A stretch of DNA of 35,423 bases from CALMFQ01 sp964495595 (GCA_964495595.1 CAZBWH010000031.1:1-35423), one strand, 5' to 3'. Positions 8,126-16,639 are shown, numbered from the stretch's first letter. Made by a program: numbers and translations. The notes: generated from the letters alone by a model not told the origin.

Positions 8126-9041
8126 ACTCGCAGCCAATCAGTGGCTGGCGGCGCTGGCACTCGGGCTGACGCTGGAGTGGCTGATCGGCGAACCGCGCCG
8201 CTGGCACCCGCTGGTCGGCTTCGGCCGGCTGGCCACACTGCTGGAACGCCAACTGAATGACGGTGCCAACCGCATCTCCCGCGGGCTGCTGGCCTGGGTG
8301 CTGCTGATTGGCGGCGCGCTGGCGGCATTTGCGCTGCTGCGCTCGCTGCTCGGCTGGGTGGCCGATGGCCTGGCGCTGTGGTTTGCACTCGGCGCCCGCA
8401 GCCTCGGCCAGCATGTGCGCGCCATCGCCGCGCCGCTGCTGCAGGGCGATCTGTCGCTGGCACGGCAACAGCTGAGCCGCATCGTCAGCCGCGATTGCAG
8501 CGGGCTGGACCCGACCGGCGTCAGCAGCGCAACGCTGGAATCGCTGCTGGAAAACGGCGCCGATGCGATTTTCGCCAGCCTGTGCTGGTTTGCGCTGGCC
8601 GGCGGTTACGGCGTGCTGCTGCACCGGCTGGCCAATACGCTGGATGCGATGTGGGGCTACCGCACGCCGCAATTCCTGTTGTTCGGCCGCATCGCCGCCC
8701 GCGCCGACGACCTGCTCAACTGGCTGCCGGCACGGCTGACGGCGCTGAGTTATGCCTTGCTGGGCGACACGCGCAACGCGCTGGCCTGCTGGCGGCAACA
8801 GGCAAAACACTGGGACAGCCCGAACGCCGGCCCGGTGATGGCGGCCGGCGCCGGTGCGCTGGGGGTGCAGCTTGGCGGTGCGGCCCGTTATCACGGCGCA
8901 TGGGAACAACGGCCGATACTCGGCTACGGCCGGCGCCCCGGCGTATCCGACATCGAACGCGGGCTGATGCTGCTGCGTGGCACCCTGACCTTATGGGTGC
9001 TGGTGTTGGCCAGCCTCGGAGGCTGGTTATGGTGGATCTGA
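8118..9041 (+). CDS. cobD: Adenosylcobinamide-phosphate synthase (CobD/CbiB)
   Basis: This 307-residue inner-membrane protein joins adenosylcobyric acid to aminopropanol or its phosphate, giving cobinamide (phosphate). Family features are GEPRRWHPLVGFG near residues 24-36 (the GDP..HPV..G motif), several hydrophobic segments, LLENGADAIFASL in the middle (EN..DA motif), and NTLDAMWGYR. The start ATG at 8118 lies inside cobT and gives the standard CbiB N-terminus; the open frame runs further upstream only as a shadow of cobT. It ends 13 bp inside the aminotransferase gene. The name CbiB is used in enteric bacteria. Confidence 0.94.
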   Translation: MLELAANQWLAALALGLTLEWLIGEPRRWHPLVGFGRLATLLERQLNDGANRISRGLLAWVLLIGGALAAFALLRSLLGWVADGLALWFALGARSLGQHVRAIAAPLLQGDLSLARQQLSRIVSRDCSGLDPTGVSSATLESLLENGADAIFASLCWFALAGGYGVLLHRLANTLDAMWGYRTPQFLLFGRIAARADDLLNWLPARLTALSYALLGDTRNALACWRQQAKHWDSPNAGPVMAAGAGALGVQLGGAARYHGAWEQRPILGYGRRPGVSDIERGLMLLRGTLTLWVLVLASLGGWLWWI

Positions 9042-10054
9042 GCCCGCCGCGCCACGGCGGCGACCTGGCCGCGGCCATCGCCCGTTTCGGCGGCCGCGCG
9101 GACGACTGGATCGACTGTTCGACCGGCATCGCGCCCGAGCCCTATCCGCTGCCGGCCATACCGGCGACGGTATGGCAGCGGCTGCCGGACAGCGATGCGG
9201 ACTTGCTACGGGCCGCCGGCGACTATTACGACTGCGACCAGCTGCTGGCATTGCCCGGCAGCCAGGCGGCCATCGGCGGGCTGCCGCGGCTGCGCGCCCG
9301 CAGCCGGGTCGGCATCGTCGGCCCGACCTACGCCGAACATGGCTGGCAGTGGCGGCAACACGGCCACGATGTGCGCGAACTGGCACTGCAACAGGTGGAT
9401 GCCGCGCTGGCGCAACTGGACGTGCTGATCGTGGTCAATCCGGACAACCCGACCGGCCGCCAGCTGCCGGCGGCACAGCTGCTGGAGTGGTGCCGGCAGC
9501 TGGCGCCACGCGGCGGCTGGCTGATCGTCGACGAAGCGTTTGCCGACGCCACTCCGCAACACAGCCTGCTGCCGCAGATCGGACAGGCCGGGCTGATGGT
9601 CTTGCGTTCGGTCGGCAAGTTTTTCGGCCTGGCCGGGATGCGGCTGGGTTTCATCGCCACCGGACCAGCCGTGCGCGAAACGATGCAAAAGCAGCTCGGA
9701 CCGTGGCCGGTCAGCGGTCTGGCACAATGGGCCGGCACGCTGGCGCTGGCCGACCGCGAGTGGCAGCAACAACAGCGGCAACGGCTGCACGAGGCCAGCC
9801 GCTGGCTGCAGGCCACGCTGACCGAAGCCGGCCTGCCACCGGCCGGCACCCTGCCGCTGCTGCACTGGTGCCCTGCGCCGCAGGCCTTGCACTGGCACAC
9901 AGCGCTGGCGCGGCAACGGATCTGGTGTCGATACTTCGACCAGCTGCAGGCCCTGCGTTTCGGCCCGGTGGCCGCGATGCAACAAACCGAATTCCGGCGC
10001 CGGCTGTTGGCCGCCGCCGACTTGATGACCACGGAACACAGGATTTCGCAATGA
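9029..10054 (+). CDS. cobC: Threonine-phosphate decarboxylase (CobC; CobD of Salmonella nomenclature)
   Basis: This is a 341-residue PLP enzyme of aspartate aminotransferase fold. It decarboxylates L-threonine O-3-phosphate to aminopropanol phosphate, the side chain used by the neighbouring CbiB. RHGGD at residues 8-12, NPDNPTG at 137-143, VDEAF at 167-171 and the PLP lysine K197 in SVGKFFGLAGMRLGF (R205 binds the carboxylate) fit the family. The start is ATG 9029 behind CGGAGG, inside the end of cobD. The longer frame upstream is a shadow. Note that cobC also names the unrelated alpha-ribazole phosphatase in enteric bacteria. Confidence 0.93.
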   Translation: MVDLSPPRHGGDLAAAIARFGGRADDWIDCSTGIAPEPYPLPAIPATVWQRLPDSDADLLRAAGDYYDCDQLLALPGSQAAIGGLPRLRARSRVGIVGPTYAEHGWQWRQHGHDVRELALQQVDAALAQLDVLIVVNPDNPTGRQLPAAQLLEWCRQLAPRGGWLIVDEAFADATPQHSLLPQIGQAGLMVLRSVGKFFGLAGMRLGFIATGPAVRETMQKQLGPWPVSGLAQWAGTLALADREWQQQQRQRLHEASRWLQATLTEAGLPPAGTLPLLHWCPAPQALHWHTALARQRIWCRYFDQLQALRFGPVAAMQQTEFRRRLLAAADLMTTEHRISQ

Positions 10055-10662
10055 ACGACGAACAAGCGACACGCAACGCCCGCCATACGGCACGTATGGC
10101 ACGCAAGAAGGCGCTGATCGACCAGAAAATCGCCGCCGCCGATATCGACACCGGGCTGTTGCTGATTCTCACCGGCAACGGCAAGGGCAAATCGTCGTCG
10201 GCATTCGGCATGGTGGCGCGCGCACTCGGCCACGGGCTGAAAGTCGGCGTGGTGCAGTTCATCAAGGGCCGCACCGATACCGGCGAAGAAGGCTTTTTCT
10301 CGCGCCAGCCGAACATCGAATGGCATGTGATGGGCGACGGCTTCACCTGGGATACGCAGAACCGCGAACAGGATACCCGCTCGGCGCAGGCCGCCTGGGC
10401 AGTGGCCCAGCGCATGCTGGGCGACGAATCGTTCGACCTGCTGGTGTTCGACGAACTGACCTACGCGCTCAACTACGGCTACCTCGACACCGAGCAGGTC
10501 TTGCGCGACCTGCAATCGCGTCCGGAAATGCAACACGTGGTGATCACCGGCCGCGCCGCCTCGGCCGCGCTGCAGGAGATCGCCGATACCGTGACCGAAA
10601 TGCAGCCGGTGAAACACGCGTTCCAGGCCGGCATCCGCGCCCAGAAAGGTGTTGAATGGTGA
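10051..10662 (+). CDS. cobO: Cob(I)yrinic acid a,c-diamide adenosyltransferase (CobO/BtuR)
   Basis: This is a 203-residue cytoplasmic ATP:corrinoid adenosyltransferase of the CobA/CobO/BtuR type, which attaches the 5'-deoxyadenosyl group to the cobalt. The P-loop TGNGKGKSSSAFG spans residues 41-53. VGVVQFIKG and LLVFDELTYALNYGYL are typical core strands. The basic N-terminal helix (residues 8-27) is the family lid. The start overlaps the cobC stop by ATGA. It supplies the adenosylated corrinoid for CbiB and CobU and also serves imported cobalamin. Confidence 0.96.
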   Translation: MNDEQATRNARHTARMARKKALIDQKIAAADIDTGLLLILTGNGKGKSSSAFGMVARALGHGLKVGVVQFIKGRTDTGEEGFFSRQPNIEWHVMGDGFTWDTQNREQDTRSAQAAWAVAQRMLGDESFDLLVFDELTYALNYGYLDTEQVLRDLQSRPEMQHVVITGRAASAALQEIADTVTEMQPVKHAFQAGIRAQKGVEW

Positions 10663-11642
10663 TGGCCGCCCCGCCGGGCTCTGGAAGTTTGTGCAGGTTT
10701 TGTAGGTCGGACTTCAGTCCGACAACGGCGCCCGCAATCGGCAACCGCGTCGGACTGGAGTCCGGCCTGAGCAAGGCGCTGGCCGGCATCGGCCTGCTGC
10801 TGGCGCTGGTCCCGGCCCACGCGGCAGTCAGCGTGACCGACGATCTCGGCCGGCAGGTGGCCTTGGCACAACCGGCGCAGCGCATCGTCAGCCTGGCGCC
10901 ACACCTGACCGAAGACCTGTTTGCGATCGGCGCCGGCGGGCAGATTGTCGGCGTGGTCGATTACAGCGATTTCCCGGCTGCGGCGAAACAACTGCCGCGC
11001 ATCGGCGGTTACAGCGGTTTCGACCTGGAGCGTATCCGCGCGCTGAAGCCGGACCTGATTGTCGGCTGGCCCTCCGGCAACCCGTCGCGCCAGTTGCAGC
11101 AACTGGAAAGCCTCGGCATTCCGCTGTTCTACGACGACACTCGCCGGCTTGACCGCTTGCCGGGCGTGTTGCAGCGGCTCGGCGTGTTGACCGGCAAAAC
11201 GGCGACGGCGGACAAGGTGGCGCAGGATTTTCGCGCCCGGCTGGCCGCACTGCGGCAGCGTTACGCCGGCAAGCCACCGGTGCGGGTGTTCTACCAGGTG
11301 TGGGACCGGCCGCTGATGACCATCAACCGCGAGCAGATCATCTCCGACGCGATGCAGCTGTGTGGCGGCGTCAACGTGTTCGGCCGGCTGCCGGCACTGG
11401 TGCCGACCGTCGATGAAGAAGCGGTGTTGCAGGCCAACCCGCAGCTGATCGCCACCAGCGGCGAAGCCGGCATGGCCAGCGACTCGCTGGAACGCTGGCG
11501 CCGCTGGCCGGCGCTGGAAGCCAACCGCCGCCAGGCGCTGGTCAACCTGCCGCCCGACCTGCTCAGCCGGATCGGCCCGCGGCTGATCGACGGCGCCGAA
11601 CGGCTGTGCCAGGCCATCGACCGGGCGCGCCAAACCCGATGA
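10656..11642 (+). CDS. btuF: Cobalamin ABC transporter, periplasmic binding protein BtuF
   Basis: This is a 328-residue class III periplasmic binding protein. The mature part starts VTDDLGRQV, then QRIVSLAPHLTEDLFAIGA, VVDYSDFPAAAKQLPRIGGY and LERIRALKPDLIVGW, all typical of BtuF. The hydrophobic signal core with an AHA cleavage site is at residues 42-57, after an unusually long N-region of about 40 residues. That N-region is encoded by a REPIN-like repeat (10701-10767). ATG 10656 has AAAGG 6 nt upstream and overlaps cobO. The normal-looking signal peptide would begin at residue 38, now a CTG codon. Either the element was absorbed in frame or initiation is altered. Function is clear; the start is not. 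Confidence 0.88.
   Translation: MVMAAPPGSGSLCRFCRSDFSPTTAPAIGNRVGLESGLSKALAGIGLLLALVPAHAAVSVTDDLGRQVALAQPAQRIVSLAPHLTEDLFAIGAGGQIVGVVDYSDFPAAAKQLPRIGGYSGFDLERIRALKPDLIVGWPSGNPSRQLQQLESLGIPLFYDDTRRLDRLPGVLQRLGVLTGKTATADKVAQDFRARLAALRQRYAGKPPVRVFYQVWDRPLMTINREQIISDAMQLCGGVNVFGRLPALVPTVDEEAVLQANPQLIATSGEAGMASDSLERWRRWPALEANRRQALVNLPPDLLSRIGPRLIDGAERLCQAIDRARQTR
10701..10767. repeat. REPIN-like element: two REP palindromes in inverted orientation
   Basis: The left arm has the perfect stem GTCGGAC-TTCA-GTCCGAC (10706-10723) preceded by TGTAG. The right arm, GTCGGAC-TGGA-GTCCGGC (10749-10766), is its inverted partner with few mismatches, separated by about 25 bp. The GTAGGTCGGACT...AGTCCGAC type is a known proteobacterial REP family usually found between genes. 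Here it is read in frame as the N-terminal extension of btuF. It is the only copy I noticed in the window. Confidence 0.8.
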
Positions 11643-12628
11643 GCCATCGTCCCCTGTCGCGCGCGCGCCTGACCCGCACCCTGCTGCTGCTGGCCGTGCT
11701 GCTGCTGGCCACGGTGCTGGCCAGCCTGTGTCTCGGCAGCACCAGCTACCGGCCATGGCAGCTGTGGCAAACCGACAGCAGCGCCCGGATCGCGCGCGAC
11801 GTGGTGCTGGAGCTGCGGCTGCCGCGCACGCTGGCGGCGCTGGCGGTCGGCGGCCTGCTGGCACTGGCCGGCGTGTTGCAGCAATTGTTGCTGCGCAATC
11901 CGCTCGCCGATCCCTATGTGCTCGGCACCTCCGGCGGCGCCAGCGTCGGCGCCCTGACCGCGATGCTGCTCGGCGCCGGCACCGCCGGGGTCAATCTGGC
12001 GGCCGGTGCCGGTGCGCTGGCGCTGATCCTGCTGCTGTTCCTGCTCGCCGGGCACGATCATTCGGCACGCCAGTCGCGCCTGCTGCTGACCGGCGTGGCG
12101 CTGGCTTCGTTCTGCGGCGCGCTGACCTCGCTGCTGCTGAGCATCGCGCCGGACGGACTGCTGCGCGGCATGGTGTTCTGGCTGCTCGGCGATCTGGCCG
12201 GCGCACACTGGCAGATCGCGCTGCCGCTGCTGGCCGGCCTGTTGCTGCTGATCTGGCCGCTGTCGCGGCAGCTGAACCTGCTGGCGCTCGGCCTGCAGCC
12301 GGCGCATGCGCTCGGCGCGCAGATCGTCAGGCTGCAGTGGCTGCTGTATTTCGTTGCCGCCTGCGCCACCGCGCTGGCAGTCACCACCGCCGGCATGATC
12401 GGTTTTGTCGGCCTGATCGTGCCCCACGCGCTGCGGCTGCTGCTGGGGCAGGACTTGCGCCTGCTGCTGCCGGCCTGCGTGCTCGGCGGCGGCATGGTGC
12501 TGCTGCTGGCCGATATCGCCGCACGGGTGGTGCTGGCGCCGCAGCAATTGCCGGTGGGCGTGATCACCGCGCTGGCCGGGGTGCCGGTGTTTCTCTGGCT
12601 GTTGCAGAACCGCCGGGGGCGGCTGTGA
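11639..12628 (+). CDS. btuC: Cobalamin ABC transporter permease BtuC
   Basis: This is a 329-residue FecCD-family inner-membrane permease, expected to form a dimer with about ten helices per subunit. The N-terminal segment is a hydrophobic helix rich in leucine. ELRLPRTLAALAVGGLLALAG-type and RNPLADPYVLGTSGGA-type segments follow, which are strong FecCD signatures. GFVGLIVPHALRLLLG near residues 255-270 corresponds to the loop that contacts the ATPase. The start ATG 11639 overlaps the btuF stop (ATGA), and its stop overlaps the btuD start by one base. Length is normal. Confidence 0.95.
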   Translation: MSHRPLSRARLTRTLLLLAVLLLATVLASLCLGSTSYRPWQLWQTDSSARIARDVVLELRLPRTLAALAVGGLLALAGVLQQLLLRNPLADPYVLGTSGGASVGALTAMLLGAGTAGVNLAAGAGALALILLLFLLAGHDHSARQSRLLLTGVALASFCGALTSLLLSIAPDGLLRGMVFWLLGDLAGAHWQIALPLLAGLLLLIWPLSRQLNLLALGLQPAHALGAQIVRLQWLLYFVAACATALAVTTAGMIGFVGLIVPHALRLLLGQDLRLLLPACVLGGGMVLLLADIAARVVLAPQQLPVGVITALAGVPVFLWLLQNRRGRL

Positions 12629-13386
12629 TGCTGCAGACCCGGCAACTGGATATCCGCGTCGGCGAACGGCTGTTGTGCCGGAGCCTCGATCTGCAGGTGC
12701 AGGCCGGCGAAAGCTGGCTGATCCTCGGCGAAAACGGCTGCGGCAAAAGCACCTTGCTGGCCACGCTGGCCGGCTGGCGCCAACCCGCCGGCGGCGAGAT
12801 CATGCTGCAGGGCCGGGCGCTGGCCGGCTGGCCGGCTCGCCAGCGCGCCCGCACCATTGCCTGGATGGCGCAACAGGACGATTGCCCGTTCCCGCTGACC
12901 GTCATGGAAAAAACCCTCACCGGCTGCCACCCGCGGCTCGGCCGCTGGCAATGGGAAAGCGCCGGGGATCTGGCGCTGGCGCAACGACAGTTGCAACGGC
13001 TCGACCTCGCCGGGCTGGCCGAACGCGATCTGGCCACGCTGTCCGGCGGCGAACGCCGGCGCGCCAGCCTGGCCACCACGCTGCTGCAGCAGGCCGAACT
13101 GTTGCTGCTCGACGAACCGCTGTCGCAGCTCGACCTGCGCCACCAGCAACAGGCACTGGGCGTGTTGCGCGAAGAACAGGCACAGGGCCGCACCATCATG
13201 CTGGTCGGCCACGACCCGAACCACGCCCGCCAGTTCGCCAGCCACGTATTGCTGTTGCACGGCGACGGCCGCTGGCAGGCCGGCCCGCTGGCTGAGGTGT
13301 TGACGGCCGATGCCTTATCCGGGCTGTACCATTGCGCGATCCGGGCCACCCTTGTCGATGGGCTGCCCTGGTTTGTGACGGCTTGA
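12628..13386 (+). CDS. btuD: Cobalamin ABC transporter ATP-binding protein BtuD
   Basis: This is a 252-residue ABC ATPase that powers BtuC. Walker A, GENGCGKST, is at residues 34-42, the Q-loop at Q82-Q83, the signature LSGGERRR at 138-145, Walker B LLLLDEP at 158-164, and the H-loop histidine H195 in VGHD. All catalytic residues are present. It is the last gene of the B12 operon, and its stop lies 12 bp from the convergent rfaE2 stop with no obvious terminator hairpin between them. Confidence 0.94.
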   Translation: MLQTRQLDIRVGERLLCRSLDLQVQAGESWLILGENGCGKSTLLATLAGWRQPAGGEIMLQGRALAGWPARQRARTIAWMAQQDDCPFPLTVMEKTLTGCHPRLGRWQWESAGDLALAQRQLQRLDLAGLAERDLATLSGGERRRASLATTLLQQAELLLLDEPLSQLDLRHQQQALGVLREEQAQGRTIMLVGHDPNHARQFASHVLLLHGDGRWQAGPLAEVLTADALSGLYHCAIRATLVDGLPWFVTA

Positions 13387-13398
13387 AACGGCAGGCGG

Positions 13399-13887
13399 TC
13401 AGACCTGGCGAATCCGGGCCAGGGTGGCGGTGGTCGAGGTCTGATGCAGGAAGGGGATCGAATGCACGCTGCCACCGGCTGCGCGGGTTTCAGCCGCGCC
13501 AACGATATTGTCGATCTGCCAGTCCCCCCCCTTCACCAGCACATCCGGCCGGATTTGCTGGATCAGCGCCAGTGGGGTGTCGTCATCGAAGCACACCACC
13601 AGATCAACTGCTTCCAGCGCGGCCAGCACAGCCATCCGGTTGGTTTCCGGGTTGATCGGCCGGTCGTCGCCCTTGCCCTGTCGCCGCACTGAGCTATCCG
13701 AGTTGACCGCTACAATCAGCGATTGGCCCAGCGAACGGGCCTGGGCCAGGTAAGTGACGTGCCCACGGTGGAGGATGTCAAAACAGCCATTGGTGAACAC
13801 AATCGGGCGCGGCAGTTGGGCGACACGTTGCAGCAGGGTATCGGCGTCAGCGATTTTCTGCTCGAAAAGCGGAGTGGGGTAATCCAT
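13399..13887 (-). CDS. rfaE2: D-glycero-beta-D-manno-heptose 1-phosphate adenylyltransferase
   Basis: This 162-residue nucleotidyltransferase makes ADP-heptose for the LPS inner core; it is the stand-alone version of the C-terminal half of HldE. FTNGCFDILHRGHVTYL at residues 31-47 contains the HxGH motif (H40-H43). VNSDSSVR at 61-68 and VLVKGGDW at 116-123 are further signatures. Its partner kinase (HldA type) is not in the window. It lies after the GGDEF-EAL gene with a 63-bp gap on the same strand and converges on btuD. It links functionally with the waaG- and waaQ-like genes about 10 kb away. Confidence 0.93.
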   Translation of the reverse strand: MDYPTPLFEQKIADADTLLQRVAQLPRPIVFTNGCFDILHRGHVTYLAQARSLGQSLIVAVNSDSSVRRQGKGDDRPINPETNRMAVLAALEAVDLVVCFDDDTPLALIQQIRPDVLVKGGDWQIDNIVGAAETRAAGGSVHSIPFLHQTSTTATLARIRQV

Positions 13888-13950
13888 GAACGGGTTCCAG
13901 GGTTGAGTCGATGGGGCGATGAAACGCCGCCAGGTAGGGCCGGAGGGGCG

Positions 13951-16569
13951 TTAGCCGGCTGGCGGGTGGATGCCGTTGCGCAGCAGCGGCGTGATCTTGA
14001 CCGCCGTATCCGGCCGGCTGTAATGGTAGCCCTGCAGCTGTCGCACGCCTAGCCCCTGCAGGAAGCTGGCGGTGGTTGATTTCTCCACCCCTTCGGCAAC
14101 GATTTCCAGCCCGAGCGCCTGCGCCATCTGCACAATTGCCTGCACCACGCGCTGGCCTTCCTGGGTGTGCAGCCGGGAAGTGAACGAGATGTCGATCTTC
14201 AGCGTATCGACCGGCATGTTGTGCAACTGCGACAACGACGAATACCCGGTGCCGAAATCGTCAATGGCAATCCGGAACCCGGCTTCGGCCAGTTGCTGCA
14301 AATGCTGACTCTGGTTGGTGTAATCGGTCAGCGCAACGCTTTCGGTTACTTCCAGCTCGATGTCCTGCGGGGTGTGCTGGTTCTCCGCCACCAGCTCGAT
14401 GATGCGCTTGATATAACTTTGCGAGAACAGCTGCGCCCGCGAGACATTGATCGCCATCCGCGGCCGGTAGCCCAGCTTGTGCCAGTGGCGCAGGGTGGAC
14501 AGTGCCCGCTCGATGACAATGAATCCCAGCTCCTTGATCAGCCCGAGTTTTTCTGCCATCGGAATAAACTGCGCCGGACTGACCCAGCCATTCTGTTCGT
14601 CAAACCAGCGCGCCAGCGCCTCCACGGCAACCACTTGCCCGGTCTGCGGCTGAACGATCGGCTGGTAATGGACGTCGATCGCATTCTTCTCGATGGCGGT
14701 ATTCAGCCGCGACTGCAGCGCCAGCCGGGCCCGATCGCTGTCGCGCAGATGGCCGATGTCACAGTAGAACTGCACATTGTTGCGGCCGGCGGTCTTGGCG
14801 TAATACATCGTGCTGTCTGCCGCCGACATCAGCGCTTCTTCATCTTCGGCGTCGTCAGGATACACCGCGATGCCGATGCTGATGGTCGAGCGGGTTTCCA
14901 GCCCGTCGATCAGCACGCCCTCGCGGGCAATCTCGCGCAACCGTTCGGCAATATTGCGCAACGGCGTCAGTGAAACCAGGTCGGGGATCAGCACCACGAA
15001 TTCATCCCCGCCCCAGCGCGCCAGCGTGTCGATGTCGCGCAGCACCGAGCGCAGCTGGCGCGACAGGTTGACCAGCACCTGGTCTCCGGCCGTGTGGCCG
15101 AAAGTGTCGTTGATCTGCTTGAAATGGTCGAGGTCAATGAAGCCTAGCGCCACTTTCAGGTTGTTGCGCTTGGCCCGTACCAGCGCCTGATGCAGCAGAT
15201 CATCCAGTAGCATTCGGTTGGGCAGGTGGGTCAGCGAATCGTACAGTGCCAGTTGGGTAATGTGCTTTTCGTGCAGATAGGCCGAGGTGATGTCGCGCAG
15301 CACCCCCTTGATGGATACCAGCCGGCCCCCTGGTGCGTAATGGGCGATCAGCTTTGCCTCAATCCACAGATTCTCATTGTCGGGTTGTGGCATGCGAAAA
15401 CGCACCGAGCCGGCCCGCTCGTCGGCCTGCGCCAGGGTGGCAATGGCAGCCTGCAGCTTGTCCCGGTCTTCATCAGCTACCCAGTGCATCAGCCGTAGGC
15501 CGATGTCACCCGCAATGGCGCCAGTGTCGATGCCGCGCAAAGTGGCCCACGCCCGGGTGGTATTTAAAAGGACGCCCTCCGGCGACAGGTCGATCACGGC
15601 TTCTTCCAGCTGGTTGAGCGTCTCCAGCATGGTTTTCTGCCGTGCCTCTTCCTGCATCAGCTCAGTGACGTCCCGCATCTGGGCCACAAGCGATTTTCCG
15701 GTGCCGGTCTGGTCAGGAATCGCCTGCAACCGGGCAATGAAGTAGTAGCTGTTGCGGCCCACCGGGATGGTCAGCCGCTGGGTTTCACTGCCGCCGCTGG
15801 CCAGCAGCTTGCTGGCTGCCTTGGCGAAATTACCGGCGATTTCGGCCGGCAGCACGTGTTTCAGGTGCTTGCCGCGCATCTCGATGTTCGGCATTGCCGG
15901 GTGGCTGGTCCAGATGTTCAGGATGATGCCGGCCGGATCAAATTCGAACACCATGTCGTCGGCAGCGCGCAGCAGGGTAACCAGCCGCTGCTGGTTGGCG
16001 GCAGACATCCGCCTGGCACGCTGCTGCATCAGCGCAAACGCAATGTCAGTGGTCAGCGCGGTGAGGACCTTGAATTCGATCGCATGCCACTGGTGACGCG
16101 GGCGGGCGCTGAGCAAGGCCAGAAAACCTTCAGGTTCGCCGCCGGCCAGCAAGGGAATACAGACCACGCTGGCCGGGCTGCCCAGCGCAAACAGCTGCTG
16201 TTCGGCCGCCGGCAATTCACTCAGGCTGCGCGCCAGCACCATCCCCGCACGCAGGGTGTCGGCCAGCTCCGGGTAATCCGCGTAGCGCAGTCGCAGGCCG
16301 GGGGGCAGCAATACCTTGCCCGGCGCATCGGGCCAGTTGGATACCGGAACCGCTACGCCGCTGTCGGCCGGATCGTTGACCAGCAAGCCGCAGGCAAAGG
16401 CCCCGCAAGCGCTTGCAATAGTGTGCAGGATGCCCGCGTAAGACGACTCATCGGCACAATCCAGCAGTTGCGACGTAATGCCTTCCAGTGCACCGAGGTA
16501 GCGCTGGTGCAGCTCCAGTTCGTCGTCTCTGCTATCGAGCAATGCGGGCCGGGCGATCGGATTATTCAT
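13951..16569 (-). CDS. GAF-PAS-PAS-GGDEF-EAL cyclic di-GMP signalling protein
   Basis: This is an 872-residue soluble protein with no membrane segment seen. Domains in order: a GAF-like sensor about 28-185; a PAS about 195-310; a second PAS about 312-432; GGDEF 440-605; EAL 615-865. The diguanylate cyclase motif is GGDEF (520-524), and an inhibitory RxxD site (R511, D514) stands 5 residues before it. The phosphodiesterase half keeps E650 of EAL, N708, E743 in EVTES, DDFGTG at 770-775, K791 and E826. Both enzymes therefore look intact, so it may make or degrade c-di-GMP depending on the sensed signal. The ligand of the sensor half cannot be named. Confidence 0.92.
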   Translation of the reverse strand: MNNPIARPALLDSRDDELELHQRYLGALEGITSQLLDCADESSYAGILHTIASACGAFACGLLVNDPADSGVAVPVSNWPDAPGKVLLPPGLRLRYADYPELADTLRAGMVLARSLSELPAAEQQLFALGSPASVVCIPLLAGGEPEGFLALLSARPRHQWHAIEFKVLTALTTDIAFALMQQRARRMSAANQQRLVTLLRAADDMVFEFDPAGIILNIWTSHPAMPNIEMRGKHLKHVLPAEIAGNFAKAASKLLASGGSETQRLTIPVGRNSYYFIARLQAIPDQTGTGKSLVAQMRDVTELMQEEARQKTMLETLNQLEEAVIDLSPEGVLLNTTRAWATLRGIDTGAIAGDIGLRLMHWVADEDRDKLQAAIATLAQADERAGSVRFRMPQPDNENLWIEAKLIAHYAPGGRLVSIKGVLRDITSAYLHEKHITQLALYDSLTHLPNRMLLDDLLHQALVRAKRNNLKVALGFIDLDHFKQINDTFGHTAGDQVLVNLSRQLRSVLRDIDTLARWGGDEFVVLIPDLVSLTPLRNIAERLREIAREGVLIDGLETRSTISIGIAVYPDDAEDEEALMSAADSTMYYAKTAGRNNVQFYCDIGHLRDSDRARLALQSRLNTAIEKNAIDVHYQPIVQPQTGQVVAVEALARWFDEQNGWVSPAQFIPMAEKLGLIKELGFIVIERALSTLRHWHKLGYRPRMAINVSRAQLFSQSYIKRIIELVAENQHTPQDIELEVTESVALTDYTNQSQHLQQLAEAGFRIAIDDFGTGYSSLSQLHNMPVDTLKIDISFTSRLHTQEGQRVVQAIVQMAQALGLEIVAEGVEKSTTASFLQGLGVRQLQGYHYSRPDTAVKITPLLRNGIHPPAG

Positions 16570-16610
16570 GCCTGCCGTTCCGGATCAAGGGTATCTGAAT
16601 TATTGACCCT

Positions 16611-16639
16611 GCCCGCGCATACCGCAAACCGGCGCGGGC
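16611..16639 (-). terminator. GC-rich hairpin after topA
   Basis: A perfect 8-bp inverted repeat, GCCCGCGC and GCGCGGGC, with a 13-base loop lies about 20 bp past the topA stop. No T-run follows on the minus strand, so it is either a 3'-end stabiliser or a weak terminator before the GGDEF-EAL gene. Confidence 0.4.

Noticed and set aside
10701..10767. A CRISPR repeat or phage attachment site at the palindromes in btuF
   Set aside because: There are only two inverted arms, no regular spacers, no cas genes and no integrase; REP/REPIN fits better.
11291..12547. A glutamine-rich 418-codon minus-strand frame opposite btuF and btuC
   Set aside because: The Q-rich composition comes from reading CTG leucine codons of the permease backwards; it is not a real gene.
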